A DNA stretch of 64,000 nt from contig JBITNC010000001.1 in assembly GCA_050084985.1 (NCBI GenBank), forward strand, positions 78,988,001 to 79,052,000. The letters run 5' to 3'. The notes under the pieces are model-generated. The model searched no databases and was not told the origin of the DNA. It saw only the letters and a list, made by a program, of their open reading frames with translations. Position numbers and translations under genes: made by a program. This DNA comes from Nageia nagi. Lineage: Eukaryota > Pinophyta. This document shows positions 49,770 to 59,095 of this stretch, piece by piece; the stretch's first letter is position 1, and every line of letters begins with the position of its first letter.

Positions 49770-51014
49770 GTGTTAATGATTAAAATAGAAAGGATGAAAC
49801 TGGCAAAGGAATCTGCTGAAGGTAGCATGATGCCACCACAAATACGATTTCCATCACCAAGATATCCAGGTGATTTGGCATTGACATATTTAAAACATGG
49901 ATTTGATCTTAATCTCTTAAATTATTTACAATTGACTATTGATGAACAATATGAAAGAACATATCATATGTTTTGTGGTAGAAATAATGATTAGAAAGTC
50001 ACCTTTTGTGGATAAAAAGTAAGCATTATTTTAGATCTGCAAATCTATTTCACCCACATGGAAAGAATATCATAAAAAATAACGGCTTTCTGACTATAAT
50101 GGCCTTATGGAATACCGAGAATCATTATAAATTGCCAATTGACTGAGTATTCACTCCTTTTAGCTAGGCAAAAATACGTTAAACAATTAACCAAAAGCCT
50201 AGAATGGATGGATGAAATTTTATATTATTTACCTCATAAAAGGGTGATTTATGATTTTTCAAATACTTTTATGGCTTTTCCTCCTAGAACATCACAACAA
50301 TACTATAGACAAATTCACAGATTCTCTCGCATGCAAATGCGACACACAATTTGGAAACAAAAGTTGGAGCAAAAGCAAGCTTGTCATATTGCCAAACTTA
50401 CAATGATGAATCAAATAAGGGTTAGAAATGAAATTATAGAAAAACTATCAAAAGAATGTAGGGTACAAAATAATGGAAGTTATCTTCCAGGGTTCAAAAG
50501 TAGGTATGACAAAGACCTTTTTATGAAAGTTATTCATAACGTTCCTACTCCTTTGTATTCAAATGTCTTTTCCATGCCTACAGAAATACAACAAAAATTG
50601 GCCTTGACATTTTATGATACATGTGAATCTTACAGTTGGGATGTCAAAATAAATGGATATCAAGTTATTGTTTGTATCAATGCCTTTGAGTTATGGTGTT
50701 CTCCTAACTTAGAATATGATTTAATGATATATTTCTATCTTTTGTGGCCTATAGAAAAACCTAAAATAATAGTTGATTGTACTCACAACTTGACTTTAAA
50801 ACATCGAGAATGAATCATCTCTATCATACAAATAGTGACATCTGAACACTTAGACTATTGAATTCCAGAAATTCATCATAATCAAGTGGTATTAGATTTT
50901 AGTTTTTTGTTTAGTTCAACACATTATTCATTTAATTCTGATGCAGTTCAAACTCGATTTGAACGCATCATGAATAGATTCCCTAGAAAAAATGATAAAA
51001 TCCTAAAAAATTGA
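49770..51014 (+). pseudogene. Element C post-integrase sense ORF (unknown function)
   Basis: About 415 codons in one frame, start ATG at 49,770, last stop TGA at 51,012, 82 bp after the integrase stop. The open parts are 49,770-49,994 and 50,139-50,813. Visible features: SPRYPGDLALTYLKHGFDLN near the N-terminus, a basic helix-rich part (RMQMRHTIWKQKLEQKQ, 50,325-50,375), GFKSRYDKDLFMKVIHNVP, MPTEIQQKLALTFYDTC and an aromatic C-terminal half (YDLMIYFYLLWP). There is no signal peptide or clear membrane anchor. Element D carries the same protein in the same place (12,250-13,035, minus). I do not recognise the family; extra ORFs after integrase are known in Tat and Athila elements. Confidence 0.7.
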
Positions 51015-51480
51015 AAAATTATAAAATACATAAAAATTATAAAATTATAAAATATACCTAGATGGAAACATCTGGAGTTCACTTGGCAATTGGGTGCCCT
51101 GCCCTTGTATGATGTAAATGTATGTTGCATGTCATCGTAAAAGTGGTTATTCAGTAAATGTGTAATGTGTGAAAAGGTCATTTTAGAATAATCTCCTTGT
51201 TATCACTACATTCACCTTGTCATTTCTTTTGTAAAGAAATAATATACCATAGATGTTAGAAAAACATGAAGTTTGTGTTTGAAAGAAAATCCATAAACTC
51301 CAAACACTTACGACATTAAAAAATTAGAAGAGAATTTGAATGAAATCATTCTAAGAGATATTAAGAGTGAAAGTTATGTGTCTATCCTATTATTCGCTCC
51401 ATCTTGAACCCAAGAATCACTTGATAGTAAAAAAAAAAAAAAGAGAGAGAGAGAGATAAAAAAAAAAAAATTTGCTACAA
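51015..51480. other. Element C spacer after sense ORF, A-rich tract
   Basis: No gene. It ends in an A-rich tract with GA repeats (51,428-51,472). The phrase TATCCTATTATTCGCTCC near 51,393 and the A-rich tract have counterparts in element D on the minus strand (about 9,890-10,005). Confidence 0.6.
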
Positions 51481-51486
51481 TGATTC

Positions 51487-51608
51487 TTGGGTGATTATAA
51501 TATCCTCTACCGGGGCTATGGATGCCTGACTGGCAGTAGAGCAAGGTTGTAGCTGGATCGAGGGGTTAATCCTCATCGGGGCTATGGACACCTGACTGGC
51601 TATGGGGC
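51487..51608 (+). other. Conserved structured spacer block of element C, two units
   Basis: Unit 1 has outer stem CTCTAC/GTAGAG (51,505-51,510 with 51,536-51,541) and inner hairpin TGCC-TGACT-GGCA (51,523-51,535). Unit 2, 66 bp further on, has outer stem CCTCAT/ATGGGG (51,571-51,576 with 51,602-51,607, one G-T pair) and inner CC-TGACT-GG. Both hold the core CGGGGCTATGGA. Element D has the unit with CTCTAT/ATAGAG. The block is richer in GC than its surroundings and belongs to no ORF. It lies between the sense ORF and the 3' end of the antisense PMD gene. Function unknown. Confidence 0.65.
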
Positions 51609-53009
51609 ATACCTTACGAGTGGTGATATGTCCATTTTGGTTAGCGACCTTCTTTCCTATGGACCTCTATACGTTTCATATGGATAGACTAGCTTATTAA
51701 TGTCTCTAAGATATTTCATCTCAAATGATCTAGGAAGGGAAATGAATCTCACTGCACACACTGGAGTTTATAGATTTTCTTTACCAACATATAACAATAT
51801 TGTTTGATATCATCTTAGGTTGTTAAATCTTAAGATAAATAAAGATAAGCTAGATGTTATAATAACTTGGTCGTTAATCTAAAATCACTTGATCTTTTGT
51901 CATAATTTATACTTTGTTTGTATTTAAAATCATTTGTGTCATTTTGTTAAACCCATCCCTCTTGATAATAGCATCACCATTGAACATTATTAAAATTTCT
52001 TTTCTTTGGAAAGGATAAGAATGATTATTTATTGTTCCCCTAACCAAGATAAAGTTAATGTTCATATACACCCATAAAGTCACTAGTGTGTCATGTCAAG
52101 CCATTTTTACTATTATCTATTACCTTTGAACATTATTAAAATTGCTTTTCTTTGGAAAGGATAAGAATGATTATTTATTATTCCCCTGACCAAGATAAAG
52201 TTAACGTTCATATGCATCCATAAGTCACTAGTTTGTCATGTCAAGTGGTTTATTGTAGAAAATTGCCAAGTGCGGAAGATGATGAGTTCTGATTCTGTAA
52301 AAAATACAATAAACCAAGGTATAATTGATATTCATGAACAGTCTATTGTGTGGAGTGTTTTATTGTAAAATAGCCAAGCACAAAAAATGATGCATCTGAT
52401 TCCGCAAAAACATGCAAAAAATATGTTATTAATTATTGAATTAATATAAAGGTTGATTATCTACAATTTATAATCAATCAGTTATTCAAACAACTATGTT
52501 ATTCCATGTTATCAATAACTTAAAGTAACTTAACTTATAAATTAGATTTATTATTTATAGCAACTATAATTGTACTTATTATTAAATTAATTTTGAGATT
52601 AGCAATATCATCAAATTGATTTGTTGATATATATTGTATATTTTATCATTTATAAAAAGTATCTTCAAAATTATACATCATATAGTTTACAATTATATTT
52701 ATGCATCATACATTCTGAAAGTTACATCTATCATTAGCATCTATTCATCATCAAGTAATTAAAAGACAATTATGTTTATTATAATCTACATAACATCACA
52801 TCATACTTATTTTTATCATAAATCTATATATAAAATGTAAAACCATGCATCAAGAATCATAGAAATACTACAACATACCATCAGTCTATCCATCAAATAA
52901 TAAAAATAATCTAAGTAGTACATCAAGAAACTATAATCTCATAATCATCATAGCAATATGAGCCATAATAACAAAGAATAAAAGGTACATTATATATATC
53001 ATCAAAATA
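51609..53009. repeat. Spacer with two pairs of direct repeats (element C)
   Basis: A repeat of about 120 bp occurs at 51,981-52,100 and 52,127-52,245 (GAACATTATTAAAAT, GGATAAGAATGATTATTTAT, CAAGATAAAGTTAA in both). A second repeat of about 60 bp follows at 52,248-52,312 and 52,358-52,425 (TTTATTGTA...GCCAAG...TGATTC). No coding sequence is seen; 52,430-53,009 is plain AT-rich DNA. Confidence 0.75.
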
Positions 53010-55514
53010 TCAATGTCCTCCAGTAGATACAACATCATCATGAGGATCGCCAAGATGATCTGAAGAACCCTCATCCCTAGTAATAGATCTCAAACCTATA
53101 GCATATGTCCTAGGAGATACACCCCTAGTAGTAGTTTGAGATCAAGAAATTGATGCTGCATGTCAACCTCAACTCCCAGAATGACCTAAGCCACCTAAAA
53201 CTAGTGAACGAGGAAACCTTGGTGCTGGTCTAGGTGGTGAACTAGGACCATCTAAAGAATATTTAGGAAACTAGGTAACTAAAGCTCCACAGCCCTATGA
53301 TAGTAATCATGCTCCCTCAACTGATTTGTATGCTCATCTATAGAAGGAATCAAAGTACTGACACTTGAATCTGCAACCCCACTAGATAACTCAACAATAT
53401 GAGCATTAGCATCCATCAGAGATTGATGAAGAGTATCTCGCTTAGATCTATATCTCATGCGAGCACTGTCTAAATGTCTGAGAGCTATCATCTTAGTCCT
53501 CATGGAAGTAATATCTCCTCTCAAATTGGCTAACTCCAAAGAAGAAGCATCCTAAAGAGTGTGAAGCTCCTCGATCACATACTAAAGCTCTATGATCTCA
53601 GCCTCATAAGAAGTAGCACTCCTCCCATTGGACTCCCCTCGCTCAAAAGTAGTCTGAGTAGGAACCTCAGGCTGCTGAAACCTAACCCCCTCAGTTTCTG
53701 GCATCTCTTTAGCTACACCCCCAACATCAAGACCCTCAAAATCCTCCATGGTAAAATCATCTCCACTAGTAGTACCAGTAGGCTCCTTAGTCACTATCTC
53801 TGGAATTGTATCCACTTGAGCTCTCTGAGTAAGATGCTCACTGGTTGTCTCACTCCCAAAAAACTCTACCAGCTCAGTATCCCATCATGATGTAAAAGCC
53901 TCTTAAGTCCCCACATCATCCATAGGCATATCCTCATCTGGGATATCCTCACCAGCTCTAAGAACCATAGGTGAATAATTCAACAAAGAAACACTTGATA
54001 CAGGAGCATCCCCCAGATGAAGATATCGAAGGGGTGGAGGTGGAATGTCCTGAGAAAGGTTGAACTATCGATGAAACCAATCATAATGAAAATACTCTAT
54101 GATACCTACTCATGGACCCTATAAAAATAGTGCCTATCTAATCCCATATAAATGAAAATTGGTCTCAACAAAATCGGCAATCTGTAGACCAATCCTCCAT
54201 CGAATCTGACTAGGAACTAAACTGCTCAAAAGTTGCCTGTAAAAAGTGATGTCTCTCTAAATGCCATCCCTGAATGGAATAGCTAGTAAATGGCTCCAAC
54301 ATCGAATATCTGATGTATATCTACAAGTAGTATATGTAGGATCAGGTAATCCTAAAGGCCGGTAAGGATAAATATGCTCATATGCCCAAGCTTGTAAAAT
54401 AAGTGTTATAGCAATTGCAGCTCTAGGAGTCTACACTAATAAATAAAGCTCCCTATATATAAGGGCCAATAATGAAGGGGCCCAAGCAAAAGTGATCCTC
54501 AAAGTAATCATCTAATGGAGTACACCCATTAGAGCCCAAGGAAATCTCCCACCACCAGCATCTAGTGCACCATAACACATGATACATCCCATAAGATAAG
54601 TAACGTGAAGATATGTAGGATGCTCCTCCTTTGATAATCCTTGCCAAAATTGATAATACATCAGGCTTCCTGCTTGAATCTGCACCATCAACTCCTCAAC
54701 TACATCCTCCCCAAAAAGCTCACTCACCAATGGTTGAGCCTCCTCTCTAGTCTGAAGAAGAACAATATCCATCCCTCGGATTGGAAGTCTCAAAATGTGA
54801 TGAATGTCCTCCACTATGATAGTGATAGGACCAGTATGGAGATGGAAAGCATTAATCATTGGATCCCATCTCTCAAAAAGTGTCGTTAAAACTACTAGGT
54901 CCTTTTGGATATGACCCATATATAGGGCCACTCTAAAACCAACATCATGAAGGAAAGCATGATCTGTGTCAGGTACTTGACCACTAAGGTCATGGAGAAT
55001 CTGAGGGTAATGACCCCTAGAAGTAAAAACCTCTGAAACCTAAAAAGAATAGACATAAAAATTTAGTATATAATATTTTTAAAACATGACATACCAAAAT
55101 ATTTAAGTTGATTATTCTAAGCATAAAAAAAATGTAAATATGATCATCGTCGATCGTGTTAAGCAATCAATGATGACTTTTAAGAGATCGTTGCTGATCT
55201 TCAAATCAATGATGATTTTGAGGAGATCATTGACGATTGTCAAAATCACCAATGACTCCATAAAAACCAAAGCCGAGGTGCAAACCCTTGGCTAGGGTTT
55301 TAAAATTACACATACAAACATAAAAACCCTAAAAATGCTATGCTAATACAACCTACATCATGATAAAATCTAGATAAACATTTTTAACTATCAATATTAA
55401 CCTAGTTCCAAAAAAAAAAGAGAAAAACCATAAAATAAAACAAAAAATGGATGGGTAAGATACCTCTTTAGAGATTGATTTGCCTTTTTTTGAAATCCTC
55501 TTGCATGGTGCCAT
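53010..55514 (-). pseudogene. Antisense two-exon PMD protein gene in element C
   Basis: Exon 1: 55,464-55,514, MAPCKRISKKGKSISKE, donor GAG|GTATCT. Intron: 55,040-55,463, acceptor TTTTTAG. Exon 2: from 55,039, VSEVFTSRGHYPQILHDLSG, GFRVALYMGHIQ, LTTLFERWDPMINAFHLHTG, VEDIHHILRLPIRG (the PMD signature), WAYEHIYPYRPLGLPDP and RCWSHLLAIPFRDG, WFHR and a Pro-rich stretch, then a coiled segment (53,279-53,539). After a frameshift near 53,280 comes a Ser/Thr/Arg-rich tail ending TGA at 53,010-53,012. The total is about 690 residues, usual for PMD proteins. Only a few stops occur, mostly TAG. Host PMD proteins (MAIN/MAIL) act in the nucleus in silencing; here the role is unknown. Transcription would run against the element's own RNA. 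Confidence 0.8.
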
Positions 55515-56517
55515 CTGATTTGCTAAAAATTTGGTAAAGAGATGAAAATGATAGGTAAGAAAAGACAAAAGTAGAAAAGCAAATGAAAAATGAAAAGTAA
55601 AAAGTAAAACTATTTTCTTTTAAAACCCTCACATCAGGGATCGTCATCGATCATCAACGATTTTAAATTGATCATCGATAATCATTACACTGATTGTAAA
55701 CAATTTCTCTATGATCATCAACGATTTCACACTCATCTGAAAATGCATAATATGAAGTATATTTTCTTTAAAAATTTTAAAATTTATTTGTGTATAGACA
55801 AAATTAAAAGCTTCGTTCACTAAGATGAAAGTGAACAAATTATAAATTACATTATTTTTTGCCTAGAAGAATGCTCCAATGTCACATGACTGCCAAATAC
55901 ATCAGCACATGAAGGACTAGTATTGAGTAAACTTACTAGGGTAAAATAATTAAAATCACCATCAAAACGTGTCTAAACACAAGAAACTAAAATATTTTTA
56001 GCAAAATATACTATTATAAAGATAGTATTTTTACTATACCAATCGATGATGATTACTTTATAATTGTCAACGATCTTAGGAAGATCATCGATGATCCCTG
56101 ACTAAGTCAAATATGAAAAGTAGATCAAACTAAGTTTGAGCTCAGACAACAAAACAAGCACAGGATGTAAAAGATCATCTTGAAACCCCATTGTCAGACA
56201 AAGGACAACACCATTAAAATTCATATACTAAAGAAAACTTATATGGTATAGGTGCACTTAGACATGCAAAATGACATAACAAAAATGTCATGCAACTGTC
56301 ACACAAGCTCAATACATCCTCATACCGAAAATAGTCACTTCTAAAGTATATTCATATTGGTTTTCAAAACTATATCAAATGTTAAAGGAAAACACATTTT
56401 ATCATAGTTTGATAAATTAAAATTTTGATTCATCTGAGAAATTGAGTCAAAATTTATATCGTGGAAAAGTAGTAAAATATAATCAAACAATAATTCTTCT
56501 CATTATATATTTTTTGA
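55515..56517 (-). promoter_or_regulatory. Element C 3' region, likely upstream region of the antisense PMD gene
   Basis: No coding sequence. It holds three clusters of GATCATCGATGATC-like motifs (55,140-55,262 partly within the intron; 55,636-55,733; 56,040-56,103). The last 400 bp before the 3' LTR match element E (38,257-38,660, inverted) although the LTRs of C and E differ. That conservation suggests it serves the antisense gene or the polypurine-tract end, or both. Confidence 0.5.
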
Positions 56518-56547
56518 AATTATCAACCTCATCTTTGGTTGATAATT
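56518..56547 (+). other. Hairpin next to the polypurine tract of C
   Basis: AATTATCAACC and GGTTGATAATT form an 11-bp perfect stem with an 8-base loop, ending 1 bp before the polypurine tract. Element E has a paired but different stem at the same place (38,272-38,301, AATTATTAAC with GTTAATAGTT, one G-T pair). Confidence 0.7.
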
Positions 56548-56548
56548 C

Positions 56549-56562
56549 AAAAAGGGGCAAAA
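56549..56562 (+). promoter_or_regulatory. Polypurine tract of element C
   Basis: AAAAAGGGGCAAAA lies directly before the 3' LTR. This is the usual primer site for plus-strand DNA synthesis. Confidence 0.9.
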
Positions 56563-57681
56563 TGTAGACACTCAAAATAAACCCTACATTTAGTTTAACA
56601 ACATATAAATAAATAAAATAAGTATCTTTCTAACATGTATCACATTAAAATGATTATAACTCCTTATACAAGCTTCAATAAAGCTTTAAAACTCTATTAT
56701 TGGATAGATCTTTGCAAGTAGATGCAAAACGGGTGGTCATATGACCTCTTTTCATTAAAAAATGACCATTGGGTGATCATTCCAATATTAGCATAAAATT
56801 TACTAAACAATCGTTGACGATCTATCATGATCATTGACAATCCTCTAGGATCATTGACGATCCCTGAATAATTCAAAAATTGACAAATCTAAGCCCAGAA
56901 TAGCCTAGTACACATAGTTTAGAGTTATGGACACAGAGTTGAGATAATAACACCTCAAGATTTCACACGGAAGGTTACCTAGTATCTTGTGATAGAAAAA
57001 TAAATTAATAACAAACTTTTGAGCTTATAAATACAACCTCTATATGTGAACAAAGGGACCCGAATTTACTATAGCGAAGCTCTGTAGAAATTAAACTAGA
57101 ATTCTATAAGCAAAGGTTTGAGGCTTGATCAATAGCAAATCTACCATCTAGTATATTTTAATATTATGTTGTTTACTTCTGATTTACATGTATGAGCAGG
57201 TATGCCTTGATGTTTCATTTGTTTTCTATGTGTAGGGTCAATACAGAAATAGAATGATAGAAGCAAGCGTAAAGGAGAACAACCAGGAAGAGATACAAAT
57301 ATTTCAAAATTCTATGAAAAGTTCACTATAATGCCATAAATCATCGATGATTTTCAGATCGATCGATGATGATTTCTCAGATCGATGATAAAAGCTGAAA
57401 GTTTACGACAAGCACAATAATAGTGAGATACCATTGATCACTACTGATCCCTATGCAGATCTCGGTCGATCCATAAAGATCATTTTTGATTGATAATAAA
57501 TCGATACGATTCATACAGATCGATAACAATTTCTTATTGTATTAAATTTCATCAAAATCTTATTCATTGGATATAATATCTACATTATTATTAATGTGTA
57601 ATATTGAATGTGTTCTGATTTATTATGTTGAATGATTTATCTGGCTAAATTGCATTTTAGGTGCACAATTTAGTATACATA
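56563..57681 (+). repeat. 3' LTR of element C
   Basis: It is a direct repeat of 38,804-39,923. It starts TGTAGACACTC and ends ATACATA, the final CA being changed to TA. Differences from the 5' LTR are mostly transitions. Confidence 0.95.
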
Positions 57682-57686
57682 ATAGA
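57682..57686. repeat. Target-site duplication of element C, right copy (ATAGA)
   Basis: Identical to 38,799-38,803. Confidence 0.95.
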
Positions 57687-58256
57687 TTTAAAATGCTAGC
57701 ATTTTTAATGAATCATTAGTGTTTGATATCTGATCATTGGCATTTCATGTTGCAGGATTATAAAAATAAAAAGTTTAAATTTCATTATTACTTTCTATTT
57801 TTTCATTTTCTTATTAGTTGGGTGCCATTTATTTTTCATATTTTTTATTGTGTTGTTACCTGTTGATATCTGATGAGACTATCATGCCTCATGTCATCAC
57901 TTTTTTGGCCATTCTTGACCTATCCTAGAAGAGGTAGTATTTTAAACTAACCTTTTTTAAAAAAAAATTCTTATATCTGATATTTTAACCATTTTATTTT
58001 AATTTTTTAGTTATAAAATAGAATAATTAGGTATTTAAAAAGTTTCTATCAGATTAGAATGTAGTTTAAACCTTTCTTTTTATTTATTTTAACAAATTTT
58101 CAAACCCTCAACCATGGTCATTGGCCAAAGCCAAAGGGTAGGGTCATTGACATTTACATGTCAAACACTCATGATTTTGTAATGCTAGAATTTAAACATC
58201 AACATTTCATGTTGAATCATGTAATTTTTTTAAGTTAAAGTTTTATGAATTTACAG
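57687..58256 (+). other. Element E, 3' region continued, exon 1 and intron of the PMD gene
   Basis: E resumes here after C. A possible first exon ATGCCTCATG... (about 57,890-57,939) ends AAGAG|GTAGTA like the donor of C, but it holds a stop, so this is tentative. The intron acceptor TTTACAG at 58,250-58,256 is clear because the following codons align with C and D. Confidence 0.45.
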
Positions 58257-58521
58257 GTTCAAGACATTTTTGAGCCTTATGGTAGATACCCTTCTATCAT
58301 TCAAGTAGGTAGGGAGTTTATGGGTTTGACAAATCACACATTCTTCAAGATAGTTGGATTTAGCATGGGCCCATATATGGGTCACATTCATTGGGAGTAT
58401 CCATTATTGGAAGCTTTGTTGGATAGATGGGATACTTGTACTTCAACCTTTCATATCCCAACTAGGGAGATGATGATCATGTTAGAATTTGTAATGAAAT
58501 ATTATGAATATCTAAACTCCT
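58257..58521 (+). pseudogene. PMD protein, start of exon 2, antisense in element E, cut by element F
   Basis: Open for 88 codons: VQDIFEPYGRYPSIIQVGRE, VGFSMGPYMGHIHWEYPLLE, ALLDRWDTCTSTFHIP and MMIMLEFVMKYYEYL. It matches the exon-2 start of C and D, including the acceptor position, and is the best-preserved of the three in this part. It is broken at 58,522 by the LTR of F, and its final stop codon lies in the LTR. The remainder should lie beyond F, outside the window. Confidence 0.8.
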
Positions 58522-58961
58522 TGTAAATTCAATTAATCACCTAAGGGTATGTAGATACCTTAAGAGATTAATTGAATTCTTTAATATGTAGACTTTGACT
58601 TTACCAAAGTGGTTAGTTGGTAGGTTGAAGTTAGGTGATACATTTAATGTAACCCTAACCTTACCCTTGGGTTAAAGGAAGGTTAGGGAGGTGCTCTCAA
58701 GCTATAAATAGAGGGCCTCTCCTCTTGTAACAAAACTAAGTTCTTAGAGTAAGATTACTCTACTAGTTGTGTAGGAGAGGAAGAGAATAGTTGTAAGAGG
58801 GGCATACTTGAGAATTGAGATACTAGTTGTGGATTTACTCCAAGGAGGGAGGAACCACATTATACTTGTGTTATCTTGAGTGATTATGTTATCTTGTGTA
58901 TGATTGAGTTTCCTAGTCTTAGGTCCTTGAGGATTTGTTTAGATATAGTTCAAATCCTTCA
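58522..58961 (+). repeat. 5' LTR of element F
   Basis: It starts TGTAAATTCAATTAATC and ends CAAATCCTTCA, followed after 2 bp by the PBS. TATA box TATAAATA is at 58,703-58,710, followed by GAGGGCCTCTCCTCTTG. The second LTR is outside the window. Confidence 0.85.
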
Positions 58962-58963
58962 AT

Positions 58964-58976
58964 TGGTATCAGAGCC
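58964..58976 (+). promoter_or_regulatory. Primer-binding site, initiator tRNA-Met
   Basis: TGGTATCAGAGCC is the classic plant copia PBS, complementary to the 3' end of initiator tRNA-Met. Confidence 0.95.
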
Positions 58977-58979
58977 TTG

Positions 58980-59095
58980 TTGTGGAAGCTCTTCTTCTTG
59001 GTGTAGAAGCTCTTCTTGTTGTGGAAGCTCTTATTCTTTGTGTAGAAGCTCTTCTTGGTGTGGAAACTCTTCTTTTGGTGTGGAAGCTACATCTT
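58980..59095 (+). repeat. Degenerate short tandem repeats (GAAGCTCTTCTT type)
   Basis: Six units of 16-23 bp follow the pattern TGT(G/A)GAAGCTCTTCTT(N) directly after the PBS. An open frame across them gives a Cys/Ser/Trp-rich peptide, which I take to be a by-product of the repeat. Confidence 0.8.

Larger units (their letters stand above)
38804..57681 (+). mobile_element. Element C, complete 18.9 kb Tat-type Ty3/gypsy retrotransposon
   Basis: It has LTRs of 1,120 and 1,119 bp, a perfect 5-bp duplication (ATAGA), a PBS matching tRNA-Asn, gag-pol in the order gag-PR-RT-RNH-aRNH-INT, a sense ORF, an antisense PMD gene and a polypurine tract. The RT block RICINFHDLNRACPKDDFPLP and the second RNase H after RNH point to the Tat lineage. 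LTR identity is about 94% by eye, mostly transitions, so it is younger than A, B and D. It is inserted in the 3' region of element E. Pol is free of frameshifts for 5.2 kb but carries in-frame stops and changed catalytic residues, so this copy cannot move alone. Confidence 0.95.
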
